Source of the DNA: Rubrivivax sp.
Lineage (GTDB): Bacteria; Pseudomonadota; Gammaproteobacteria; Burkholderiales; Burkholderiaceae_C
DNA: 12,465 nt
Assembly (NCBI GenBank): GCA_027484885.1
Contig: JAIXSD010000092.1
Coordinates: forward strand, 1-12,465
Direction of reading: 5' to 3'
Made by a program: the position numbers and the translations under genes. The notes beneath the pieces were generated by a model. The model searched no databases, was not told where the DNA came from, and worked only from the letters and a program-made list of their open reading frames with translations. Of the stretch, positions 5,928-12,465 are shown one piece after another (position 1 is the stretch's first letter; every line of letters begins with the position of its first letter).

Positions 5928-6590
5928 TCAGGGCGCTTGCACCAAGCGCAGCCAGATCTCGTTGCGCCGCATGAACCACGGTACGAAGGGCGCGTCGTAG
6001 CGGGAGTACACCGGCTCGCCTTCCCAAGCGAGGTTTGCCGACCGCATGGCGGCTTGCAGCTGGGCCAGATGCGCCTGGTAGTTCGACTCTGACCAGAACC
6101 CCGAGTACCGGATCACCGCGAACCGTGCTGGCGGCACCTGCCGGAGTTGAACACGGGCGTCCAGCGGCTCCGGCGCCGTATCCGCCGTGACCCCTTTGGG
6201 CAAGACGAACTGCACCAGGAAGCCACTGGCCGCGGCGACCTGGGTCACCGGCGTGCTCATGTCCAGCTTCACCGGCACAGCGGCCTGCGCCACGGGGGCG
6301 GTCATCGCGAACTTCCGCTCGCCCTTGTTCTTGCCGAAGATATAGCCGGCCAGTATGGGAAAGGCCTGGTTGCCCGCTTCGCCGGCCGGGCCGGGCACCA
6401 CCACCTCGGCCACTGCATAGGCCGCGTACCGCCGCAGCTCGATCCCACCGAGGTCTTGCACAAGCTGGTACTCGGGCTCTTCGATGGCGTGGCTGGGCAT
6501 GGGCAAGACAGTCAAAGCAAGTGATGACAGCAGGGCTGCGACGAAGGCCTTGCGCGAGTGAAACCGGGTCTGAATGTGATGGGCTGGCAT
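5928..6590 (-). CDS. Secreted SOUL-family heme-binding protein
   Basis: This 220-residue protein has a signal peptide (RKAFVAALLSSLALTVLP, likely cut after Ser-His-Ala35), so it acts in the periplasm or on the envelope. The mature chain begins with the SOUL/HBP hallmark of Glu-Pro-x-Tyr followed by GGIELRRYAAYAVAEV. It then shows the F-x-x-L-x-x-Y-I-F-G-x-N (residues about 77-88), KFAMTAPV (93-100) and DMSTPV motifs, and the late beta strands with GFW. Length is normal for the family. SOUL proteins bind heme or tetrapyrroles in several organisms; the heme ligand is not conserved enough to assign here. ATG 6590 is the only reasonable start before the signal peptide, with a weak GGGAAC site upstream. 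Another candidate heme-binding protein is encoded at 9201-9689, which makes a heme theme plausible. Confidence 0.9.
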   Translation of the reverse strand: MPAHHIQTRFHSRKAFVAALLSSLALTVLPMPSHAIEEPEYQLVQDLGGIELRRYAAYAVAEVVVPGPAGEAGNQAFPILAGYIFGKNKGERKFAMTAPVAQAAVPVKLDMSTPVTQVAAASGFLVQFVLPKGVTADTAPEPLDARVQLRQVPPARFAVIRYSGFWSESNYQAHLAQLQAAMRSANLAWEGEPVYSRYDAPFVPWFMRRNEIWLRLVQAP

Positions 6591-6943
6591 GGGCCCATGT
6601 TCCCATCAACGGCCCCGTTTGTCCGCGACCTGGCCCACAGACCCGAGCTGGCGGGAGGTCACCCACCTTGGACTTCACGGACGATGCCGGCCAGCAAGAT
6701 GCTCGCCGAGGCTCACTTTCACCCCAAGGCTCCCGTCACAGCACACATCACAGCGCCCGCGCTCTTTCAAACACCGCGCCAGAGCAAAAAGCGCTCGCGC
6801 AAGTGCATGAGCGACCATAGAACTGCATCCGCAGGCACTTCTGTGCTGCTGCAGACGTGGGCCGAACACTGGCCGTGCAGCCCCGCGCTCAGGCTTGCGA
6901 GGGCCGATTCACCCAGTCGGGCGCTCGGCCGAGAGGCTGTGCG
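6591..6943. other. Intergenic region without a recognisable gene
   Basis: About 350 bases between the SOUL-type gene and the end of the sensor kinase. Open frames exist on both strands but encode Arg/Ser/Pro-rich sequence without motifs. The only structure I note is a perfect 10-base palindrome, CTCGGCCGAG (6924-6933), just past the kinase stop. It has no T-run, so it is not a canonical terminator. The region should contain the promoter of the SOUL-type gene, but I cannot place it. Confidence 0.5.
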
Positions 6944-8407
6944 CTAGAGCCTGTCCTGCAAAGGAAAGCGCAGCACAAAGCGGATGCGACCGGCCGGGCC
7001 GGCATGCACCTGCGCGCTGCCGCCATGCAGGGTCAGGATGCGGCGGACGATGGCAAGGCCCAGCCCACTGCCGCCCGAATCGGCAGTGCGGGAGGGGTCT
7101 GCTCGAAAGAAGCGATCGAACAAGCGCGGCAGCAGCTCGGCGGGCACCGGCTGGCCTTGGTTGCTGACTTCGAGCACCGCAAAACCTGCGGCACGGATTT
7201 GCAGGCTTGCGGTTTCAGCTTCACAAGCCTGGGCCGTCTCCGTGCGCGCCGACAGCTCGATCACCGTGCCGGCGCTGGCATGCTGAACAGCGTTGGCGAT
7301 CAGATTGGCCAAGGCCCGGCGCAGCATGGCCGGTTCGGCCCACAGGGGCGCATCGCCTTGGCAGTGCAGCTGCAAGCCGCGCTCCTCGGCCAGGTCGACG
7401 AAATAGTCGGCCTGCCGGGCCAGCTCGTCGGCGGCAGACAGCGGCTGGCGCTCGATGGCAGCAGCCGTCGCCTCATGCTCGCTGCGCGCCAGAAACAGCA
7501 GGCTGTCGACCATGCGATTCAGGCGCTCCAGCTCCTGCAGCTGCCCCTCCAGCAATGCGGCGTACTCGGCGGGCGGGCGCGGCCGGCTGAGCATGACCTG
7601 GCTCTGGCCCGTCAGCACGGCCAGGGGTGAACGCAGCTCATGGGCCAGGTCGGCCGCGAACTGGTTGAGCTGGGCATAGCCTTGTTCCAGCCGACTCAAC
7701 ATGGTGTTGATGGCCTCCACCAGGGGGCGCAGTTCCTCGGGCATGTCCACCGCATGCAAACGCAGGTCGAGGCTGTGCGGGCCGATGGCAGCGGTCTGGG
7801 CACGCAGGCGGCGCAGCGGCGCCAGGCCCCGCCAGATCAGCCACAGCACCAAGGCTGCGGACAAGCCTCCGGCCGCCAGGCTGGTGGCGGCGATGCGCAG
7901 CCGGTAGTCGGCCAGCAGCTCGCTGCGCTCCGGGTAGAGGCGGGCCAAGCGGATCTCCACCGGATCCGGGCCCAGCTGCGCCCAGGCGTTGAGCAAGGCC
8001 ACCGGAACCCCGTCTTCGCGAAGCGCATGGCGGATGTCTTGCAGCCCAGCCTGCTGGTTCAGCGGCACTGGCCGGGCTTGCGGCAATGGCAGGCCCGGCG
8101 GGTTGATGCGCAGCAGCAGCGCCGCACCCTGCGCCGGCGCGGCATGAATTTCGATCAGCGCATTGCTCTCCCCGCTCATGGTGTCGCGCAAGTAATCGGC
8201 CTGCTCGCGCAGCAGCTCGGGCGTGCCGCTGTGAGCCAGCAGCTGCCGCAGCTGGCGCAGCTTGCCCAGCAACTGCACATCGTCGCGGTGCAGCAGCTGT
8301 TGCTCGAAGGAGCGGTAAAGATACGCACCCAGCAGCGCACTGGCCACCGCGGCCACCAGCGCACCCGACCAGCCCAGGCGCCAGCCCAAAGACCGCGGCG
8401 GCCTCAT
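6944..8407 (-). CDS. Sensor histidine kinase, CusS/HprS-like
   Basis: ATG 8407 overlaps the response-regulator stop (ATGA) and gives 487 residues. Two membrane helices (about 12-30 and 172-192) bracket a periplasmic sensor domain of about 140 residues. HAMP follows (about 193-245). The H-box is [12 protein letters not shown] with phospho-acceptor His256, then N-box [14 protein letters not shown] with Asn372, and a final GSGLGLAIV glycine box. In the first ATP-lid motif, SNQGQPVP replaces the usual Asp-x-Gly, as in the NxG variant of CusS-type metal and redox kinases. The periplasmic domain has no Cys, one Met and several His, so thiol-based sensing is unlikely. It is co-transcribed with the regulator and probably phosphorylates it. 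Possible inputs are metal, oxidant, or a signal relayed by the secreted GlcG/HbpS-like protein encoded divergently. Confidence 0.95.
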   Translation of the reverse strand: MRPPRSLGWRLGWSGALVAAVASALLGAYLYRSFEQQLLHRDDVQLLGKLRQLRQLLAHSGTPELLREQADYLRDTMSGESNALIEIHAAPAQGAALLLRINPPGLPLPQARPVPLNQQAGLQDIRHALREDGVPVALLNAWAQLGPDPVEIRLARLYPERSELLADYRLRIAATSLAAGGLSAALVLWLIWRGLAPLRRLRAQTAAIGPHSLDLRLHAVDMPEELRPLVEAINTMLSRLEQGYAQLNQFAADLAHELRSPLAVLTGQSQVMLSRPRPPAEYAALLEGQLQELERLNRMVDSLLFLARSEHEATAAAIERQPLSAADELARQADYFVDLAEERGLQLHCQGDAPLWAEPAMLRRALANLIANAVQHASAGTVIELSARTETAQACEAETASLQIRAAGFAVLEVSNQGQPVPAELLPRLFDRFFRADPSRTADSGGSGLGLAIVRRILTLHGGSAQVHAGPAGRIRFVLRFPLQDRL

Positions 8408-9084
8408 TCGCGCAGCTCGCAAACATAACCCATGCCGCGCACGGCATGGATCAAGCGGCCGGGCACTGGGTCGTTGATGCGCAGGCGCAAACGGCGGATG
8501 GCGACATCGACCACATTGGTGTCGCTGTCAAAGTTCATGTCCCAGACATGGGAGGCAATTTCGCTGCGAGACAGCACCTCGCCCTGGCGGCGCATCAGCA
8601 GCTGCAGCAAATTGAACTCGCGGGCGCTGAGGCTCAGGCGTTGCCCAGCCCGGGTGACGGTGCGCGCCGGGGCGTTCAGGCGCAGATCGGCCACGGTCAA
8701 GACATCCTCCTCGCGCTGCGGACCGCGGCGCAACAAGGTGCGTATGCGGGCCAGCAACTCTGCAAAAGCAAAGGGTTTGACCAGGTAATCGTCGGCACCC
8801 AGCTCCAGGCCCTGCACACGGTCGGCCAAGGCATCGCGCGCGCTCAGGAACAGCACCGGCACATGCCGCCCCACGGCGGTCTGGCGCAGGCGCTGCAGCA
8901 CCGTCCAGCCATCCAGGCCGGGCAGCATGACATCCAGCACCACCAGGTCGTAGGCATTCTCCAGCGCCAGATGCAGGCCGGTGTGGCCGTCTCTGGCCAC
9001 ATCCACCACAAAGCCGGCCTCGCCCAGGCCTTGCTTCAGGTAGTCCCCCGCCCGTGTTTCATCGTCCACCACCAGGATGCGCAC
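8404..9084 (-). CDS. OmpR-family response regulator, CusR/HprR-like
   Basis: GTG 9084 is taken as start because GGAG lies about seven bases upstream and the product then opens with the usual RILVVDDE strand; TTG 9102 would add six residues. The 226-residue protein has a receiver domain with acidic pocket Asp7-Asp8, phospho-acceptor Asp51 (VLDVMLPG), Ser81 and Lys103 (LVKPF). A winged-helix domain follows, with the recognition region [26 protein letters not shown]. That last motif ([16 protein letters not shown]) is typical of the CusR/CopR/HprR branch. It overlaps the kinase gene by four bases. A palindrome fitting this branch's DNA site is centred 64 bases upstream of the GTG, so it probably regulates both itself and the divergent 9201-10182 operon. 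Confidence 0.95.
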   Translation of the reverse strand: MRILVVDDETRAGDYLKQGLGEAGFVVDVARDGHTGLHLALENAYDLVVLDVMLPGLDGWTVLQRLRQTAVGRHVPVLFLSARDALADRVQGLELGADDYLVKPFAFAELLARIRTLLRRGPQREEDVLTVADLRLNAPARTVTRAGQRLSLSAREFNLLQLLMRRQGEVLSRSEIASHVWDMNFDSDTNVVDVAIRRLRLRINDPVPGRLIHAVRGMGYVCELRE

Positions 9085-9135
9085 GCCGACCTCCGTGTCC
9101 AACAGACCGCCAGCATGCCTGAAAGCCCGCCAGCC

Positions 9136-9159
9136 TTCGATGGCAAGAATGTCATCGAA
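9136..9159. promoter_or_regulatory. Palindromic operator of CusR/HprR type
   Basis: TTCGATGgCA, four bases, TGtCATCGAA: a 24-base inverted repeat with one mismatched pair. Read on the minus strand its core is TGACA-N4-TGCCA, nearly the TGACA-N4-TGTCA site recognised by E. coli CusR and HprR. It lies in the 116-base divergent gap between the response regulator and the GlcG/HbpS-like gene, about 41 bases before the latter's ATG. A TACAGT at 9189-9194 could be the rightward -10. The spacing would suit an activator. Confidence 0.7.
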
Positions 9160-9200
9160 CGGTCAGCGTCCTGGCAGCGCCGGCTTTCTACAGTGCGGGC

Positions 9201-9689
9201 ATGCCCTTCTCAAACACCCGTCACCCCCTCCCCTGGCTGATCTTGAGCACCCTCCTGACCGGCGCCGTGCGGGCCGATCCTGCAGCGCTAACCTTGGCAC
9301 ACAGCGAGCAACTGGCCAGCGCAGCGCGCCAGGCCTGCCAGGTCTTCGGCCGGGACATCGCCGTGGCTATCGTCGATTTCAGCGGCCAGACCCTGTTGAT
9401 GTCGCGCAGCCCAACGGTCGGCCCCCACAACCTGGAGGCCGCGCGGCGCAAGGCCTACACCGCCCTCTCCACCCGCCAGCCCACGCTGGCGCTGGGCCGC
9501 CAGGCACGCAGCCAGCCCGACACCGCAGCCCTGCAATACCTGCCTGAGCTACTGCTGCTCGGCGGCGGCGCACCGCTGAAGCGCGGAGACGCGGTGCTGG
9601 GTGCCATTGGCGTGGCCGGCGGTGGCGGGCCGGAGAACGACGACCGCTGTGCCCAGGCCGCAGCCACCCGCTTCACAACCTCCAGCTGA
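9201..9689 (+). CDS. Secreted GlcG/HbpS-family (DUF336) protein
   Basis: This 162-residue protein has a signal peptide (LPWLILSTLLTGAV, cut after Arg-Ala25) and a mature domain of the GlcG/HbpS family. Features seen are a Cys46-containing first helix, DIAVAIVDFSGQTLLMSR, the RRKAYTAL helix, and the Gly-rich hallmark GGGAPLKRGDAVLGAIGVAGGG followed by the ENDDRCAQA helix with Cys150. Family members include Streptomyces HbpS, an extracellular heme-binding protein that modulates the SenS/SenR two-component system under redox stress; others have unknown function. Here it is divergent from a two-component pair and 25 bases before the hydroxyisourate hydrolase gene, so the two are one operon. No ribosome binding site is visible before ATG 9201, and if TACAGT at 9189 is the -10 the mRNA could be leaderless. 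Heme binding is inferred, not shown. Confidence 0.88.
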   Translation: MPFSNTRHPLPWLILSTLLTGAVRADPAALTLAHSEQLASAARQACQVFGRDIAVAIVDFSGQTLLMSRSPTVGPHNLEAARRKAYTALSTRQPTLALGRQARSQPDTAALQYLPELLLLGGGAPLKRGDAVLGAIGVAGGGGPENDDRCAQAAATRFTTSS

Positions 9690-9714
9690 TTGCTGAACTC
9701 AACCGGAGCCTCTC

Positions 9715-10182
9715 ATGAGCCACACCCCCTCTCACCACTCGCAGCGCTCGCGCTTCGTCATCAGCGCCAGTGTCTGGCTCGCCAGCCTGGCCGCACTCGG
9801 TCTGCCCGCGCAGGCCGCCCGGGCGGCTGATCACAACCCACTCAGCGTCCATGTGCTGAACCTGCAAACCGGCCAGCCCAGCCCTGGCATCCGTGTGGAC
9901 CTGGAGCGCCGCATCGACGCCACCCACTGGCAGCAGCTGGGCAGCGGCACCACCGACGAACAAGGGCGGGTGCGTGCCCTGGTACCCACGGCCGAGCTGC
10001 CGAAGTGGAGCGCCGGCGAGTACCGCGTGGTCTTTCGCACCGGTGAGTTTTACGCCCGGCAGCAGCAGGCGAACTTCTTCCCCGAGATCCCTGTGGTGAT
10101 CCGGGTCGAGAGCGCCCAGCAGCACTACCACGTGCCGCTGCTGCTCAGCCCCTACGGCTTCTCCACCTACCGGGGCAACTGA
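9715..10182 (+). CDS. hiuH: Periplasmic 5-hydroxyisourate hydrolase (transthyretin-like)
   Basis: HIU hydrolase converts 5-hydroxyisourate, the product of urate oxidation, to OHCU. The 155-residue precursor has an export signal (about 1-38, ending Ala-Arg-Ala) and a transthyretin-fold domain with the catalytic set in place: His46 in LSVHVLN, Arg85 in DEQGRVRAL, and His137/His139 in HYHVPLLLSPYGFSTYRG. The C-terminus reads Tyr-Arg-Gly-Asn, whereas the family signature is Tyr-Arg-Gly-Ser. GGAG seven bases upstream supports ATG 9715. It is the second gene of the operon beginning at 9201. E. coli hiuH is likewise periplasmic and lies beside and under the control of the redox-responsive HprRS system, which matches the regulator here. 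No uricase or other urate gene is in the window. Confidence 0.94.
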   Translation: MSHTPSHHSQRSRFVISASVWLASLAALGLPAQAARAADHNPLSVHVLNLQTGQPSPGIRVDLERRIDATHWQQLGSGTTDEQGRVRALVPTAELPKWSAGEYRVVFRTGEFYARQQQANFFPEIPVVIRVESAQQHYHVPLLLSPYGFSTYRGN

Positions 10183-10308
10183 GGGCGGCAAGGGCTGGCA
10201 GCGATCGGTGGCGCGTGCTCGAGCTTGCCGTTGATCCAATCACCCTCGTTGAAGTTGCGCAACCATCTGGGCCGAAGACTGGCGGCGAAGGCCCGGCCAC
10301 GGTGGGCG

Positions 10309-12057
10309 TCAATGCAAGCGGTAGCGGTGCGCGTCTTCCAGGCTGCCCCGCACATTCAGGCCCTGGGCTTTCCAGCGCTGGATGTGGGGCGCCAGGCGCT
10401 TCACAAACACAGCCGGGCTGGAATTGGCGCTCTGGCGCCAAGCCACTTCGGCCACCGCCGCCAGGCGCGGGTAGAGCATGAACTGCAGATAGCTTTCGCT
10501 GCGCACGTTCTCGGTCCAAAGCGGCGCCTCAATGCCCAGCACCCGCTGGCCCTCCGCCTCGCTCAAACCCTCAGGCATGGGCTCCCAGGCCACGATCTTC
10601 TCGACCGAAACCGGGCCGCCGGTGTTGCCCTCCCAGGGCGCACCGGGCTCACCCAGGCCGGCGGCATAGTCCAGGTACATGCGGTCGGACGGCGACAAGA
10701 TCAGCGACTGCCCCTGCCGCAGCGCCTGACGCGCGGCCTCGGGCTTGTCCATGCGCCACCACTGCACGACCAGCGCAGGGTCATCGAGCCCGGCGGCGAT
10801 CACCTCGTCCCAGCCGATGGGAATGCGGCCATGCTTCTGGATCAGCTGGACCACACGGCGCGCAAACTCAGCCTCCACCGCCTTGAGCTGCGGCGCTTGA
10901 TCGGCCGGCGTGAGCGCGCGCGCCAGGGCCATGACCTCGGGCATGTCCTTCCAGCGGGTGTTGTCCACCCAGACCTCATCGCCACCGAAATGCAAGTAGC
11001 GGCCCGGGAACAGGCGCAGCAGATCGCCCAGCAGGGTGTCGATGAAGCGATAGATCTCGGGCTTGGCGGGGTTGAAAGTGACCCGGCCGTCAAAGAACTC
11101 GGGGTAGGCGCGCGCCGCAGCACCGCTGTGGCCCGGCATGTCGATCTCGGGGATGACTTCGATGTAGCGCTCGGCGGCATAACGCACGATCTCCCGCACA
11201 TCGGCCTCGCTGAAGAACTGGGCCGGGCCTTTGTTGGGCTGCGAATGGCTGCCACGCCCGCCGACCTGGCTCAGCCGCGGCAGGCTACGCAGCTGCACCC
11301 GCCAGCCCTGGTCATCGCTGAGATGCAGATGCAGGCGGTTGAGCTTGTAGGCCGCCATCTGGTCGATGACCCGCTTGACGCGGCCGGCATCGTGAAAATG
11401 CCGGGCCACATCGAGCATCAAGCCGCGCCAGGCGAAGCGCGGCGCGTCCTCGATCTCGGCTGCCGGCAGGCGATAGCGGGCCTCACCCTGGAGGCGGACG
11501 CCCTGCGGCAGCAGCTGGCGCAAGCTCTGGCCGGCGTAGAAAGCGCCGCTGGCCTCGGCCGCTTCGATGAGGATGGCCTCAGCCGCGATGCGCAGACGGT
11601 AGGCGCCGGGCACGGCGGGCAGATCCTTTGCCAGCACCAGGCGAATCTGCCGGGCCGCGGCGCCGCCCGCCGGCGCCTCACCAGCACGCGCCGGGCGCAA
11701 GCCCAGCTCGCGCGCCAAGGCCTGCGCCGCCACCTGCATGGCCGGGTCGGCCCAGACCTGCACCTGCCGATTGAGCTCAAACGGCGCCTGCTCCTCCAGG
11801 GCTTGCAGCCGCTGCGGCTGCGGCAGCAAGGCGGCCAGGGGGATGGGCGGGGCTGCGGCTGCGGCTGCGGCTGCGGCTGCGGCTGCGGCTGCGGCTGCGG
11901 CTGCGGCTGCGGCTTCGGCTGCGGCTGCGGATGCGGATGCGGCTGCGGATGCGGATAAGGGTGCGGCGGCGAGCAGGCCGCTGCTCAAGCTCAAAGCACC
12001 AAGCAGCAGCGCCTGGCGGGCGGCCTTTGCAAGCATCCCTGACGATTCAGAAACCAT
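10309..12057 (-). CDS. GH20 beta-N-acetylhexosaminidase, exported
   Basis: This 582-residue enzyme removes terminal N-acetylglucosamine or N-acetylgalactosamine from glycans or chitin fragments. A signal sequence (about 8-36) is followed by a low-complexity Ser/Ala region with a run of 21 alanines (49-69) encoded by a hexanucleotide repeat. Next comes the small GH20b alpha/beta domain (about 72-195), then the TIM barrel (from about 200: FAWRGLMLDVARHF, RLHLHLSDDQGWR, IPEIDMPGHSGA). The catalytic pair Asp360-Glu361 sits in HFGGDEVW, and the substrate-binding Trp motifs QWWR and APLWTEN are present. All expected catalytic residues are seen, so the enzyme should be active, in the periplasm or outside. 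ATG 12057 overlaps the esterase stop by 11 bases; ATG 12036 is an alternative with a poorly placed site. It forms an operon with the esterase. It converges on hiuH, and I see no clear terminator in the 126-base gap. Confidence 0.95.
   Translation of the reverse strand: MVSESSGMLAKAARQALLLGALSLSSGLLAAAPLSASAAASASAAAAEAAAAAAAAAAAAAAAAAAAAAPPIPLAALLPQPQRLQALEEQAPFELNRQVQVWADPAMQVAAQALARELGLRPARAGEAPAGGAAARQIRLVLAKDLPAVPGAYRLRIAAEAILIEAAEASGAFYAGQSLRQLLPQGVRLQGEARYRLPAAEIEDAPRFAWRGLMLDVARHFHDAGRVKRVIDQMAAYKLNRLHLHLSDDQGWRVQLRSLPRLSQVGGRGSHSQPNKGPAQFFSEADVREIVRYAAERYIEVIPEIDMPGHSGAAARAYPEFFDGRVTFNPAKPEIYRFIDTLLGDLLRLFPGRYLHFGGDEVWVDNTRWKDMPEVMALARALTPADQAPQLKAVEAEFARRVVQLIQKHGRIPIGWDEVIAAGLDDPALVVQWWRMDKPEAARQALRQGQSLILSPSDRMYLDYAAGLGEPGAPWEGNTGGPVSVEKIVAWEPMPEGLSEAEGQRVLGIEAPLWTENVRSESYLQFMLYPRLAAVAEVAWRQSANSSPAVFVKRLAPHIQRWKAQGLNVRGSLEDAHRYRLH
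11851..11952. repeat. Hexanucleotide (GGCTGC)n microsatellite
   Basis: Ten perfect GGCTGC units (11851-11910) are followed by seven variant units (GGCTTC, GGCTGC twice, GGATGC twice and others, ending GGATAA). On the minus strand the unit reads GCAGCC, two alanine codons, so it lies in frame inside the GH20 gene. Gains or losses of whole units would change only linker length. The variant units on the 5' side of the gene look like an older, decayed part of the array. Confidence 0.95.
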
Positions 12058-12463
12058 AGCCTTGCTTCTCGGTCAGGCGCGGCCAGCGGTCGCTGCGGAA
12101 AGCCAAGGCGGGCTGGCCGGCGCGGTTGAACAGATTGATCTGCTGCGGGTTGTCGAGCCAGCCGTAGCGCAAGGCTTGCGGCTGCGGCACGGCGGGGCTG
12201 CTCACGCGCACACGATGTTTGCCGATCAGCTGGGCACGGGCCGGATGAAACACACCATCGGCGCCAGCCACGGTGAAGCCGCGGATCTCGGCGTCGGGGC
12301 AGCTCAAGCCGCCCGCGGTCTGGATGAAGCTCAGCTCCACGACGGGGCCGCGGATGCGCAGGCGCTGCAGAAGCGGGCCGTGGACTTTGCCGTGCAGCTT
12401 CGGCCTCAGCTTGCCGTCCGGCTTGGCGTTCGGCTTGGTGTTCTTCTCGGACTTCGCGTCCTC
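12047..12463 (-). CDS. Sialate O-acetylesterase, C-terminal part (partial)
   Basis: Only the last 138 residues are inside the window; the frame is open to the right edge, so the short ATG/GTG openings within it are not the real start. The end of the protein (EIRGFTVAGADGVFHPARA, RVRVSSPAVPQPQALRYGWL, then the Asn-Pro, INLFNRAGQPALAFRSDRWP segment) is the characteristic beta-rich C-terminus of SGNH-type sialate O-acetylesterases, which remove acetyl groups from sialic acids or related decorated glycans. Just before it is a Lys/Pro-rich hydrophilic stretch (about 12380-12463) that is unusual for the family and may be a surface insertion. The stop lies inside the GH20 coding start, an 11-base overlap, so the two genes are co-transcribed. 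The catalytic residues are outside the window. Confidence 0.88.
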   Translation of the reverse strand, partial: EDAKSEKNTKPNAKPDGKLRPKLHGKVHGPLLQRLRIRGPVVELSFIQTAGGLSCPDAEIRGFTVAGADGVFHPARAQLIGKHRVRVSSPAVPQPQALRYGWLDNPQQINLFNRAGQPALAFRSDRWPRLTEKQGYGF

Positions 12464-12465
12464 GA

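Noticed and set aside
10183-10308. Minus-strand peptide containing NFNEGDWINGKLEH in the gap after the GH20 gene
   Set aside because: Looks slightly protein-like but is short, out of frame with the GH20 gene, lacks a start signal and matches no family I recognise; a decayed gene end is possible.
10225-11958. 577-codon plus-strand frame opposite the GH20 gene ending in Cys-Gly repeats
   Set aside because: Antisense shadow; the Cys-Gly run is only the other strand of the polyalanine hexanucleotide repeat.
1-12465. CRISPR arrays, tRNA or rRNA genes, insertion sequences
   Set aside because: No regularly spaced repeats, cloverleaf or rRNA-like sequence, and no transposase or integrase was seen on either strand.

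Overview
The window is GC-rich, densely coded Gram-negative DNA. Its gene content fits a betaproteobacterium, most likely Burkholderiales: secreted heme-binding proteins, a CusR/HprR-like two-component pair, a TorF-like outer membrane protein and a glycan-degrading operon. The order assignment is an inference from protein style, not a computed result.

Region 1 (1-4271) looks like the regulon of one extracytoplasmic-function (ECF) sigma factor. A beta-barrel outer membrane protein (138-914) is followed by the ECF sigma factor (987-1583), its zinc-finger anti-sigma factor (1580-2257) and a subtilisin-family lipoprotein (2254-3555). The last three are joined by 4-base stop/start overlaps. A five-helix membrane protein follows (3654-4271). 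The pattern GCAAC-two bases-N14-GGCACTCAC occurs three times with identical spacing: before the sigma operon, before the membrane protein, and pointing left toward a minus-strand gene whose first codons lie at 24-1. I read these as promoters of the resident sigma factor. A bidirectional terminator (4309-4344) closes the region.

Region 2 (4367-6590) is mainly minus strand: an RRM RNA-binding protein, a small probable gene (4830-5039), a candidate structured RNA with promoter and terminator (about 5068-5224), a 32-base A/T tract inside a GC-rich gene-poor stretch, a doubtful small membrane protein, and a secreted SOUL-family heme-binding protein.

Region 3 (6944-10182) is a two-component system (sensor kinase and OmpR-type regulator, minus strand). 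It is divergent from a secreted GlcG/HbpS-like protein and a periplasmic 5-hydroxyisourate hydrolase (plus strand). A 24-base palindrome of CusR/HprR type lies between them. E. coli HprRS also neighbours and controls hiuH, so this is probably a redox-stress circuit, here with an added candidate heme-binding partner.

Region 4 (10309 to the right edge, minus strand) carries a GH20 beta-N-acetylhexosaminidase with a long polyalanine linker encoded by a hexanucleotide repeat, and the 3' end of a sialate O-acetylesterase. Together they form a glycan-degrading operon entering from outside the window.
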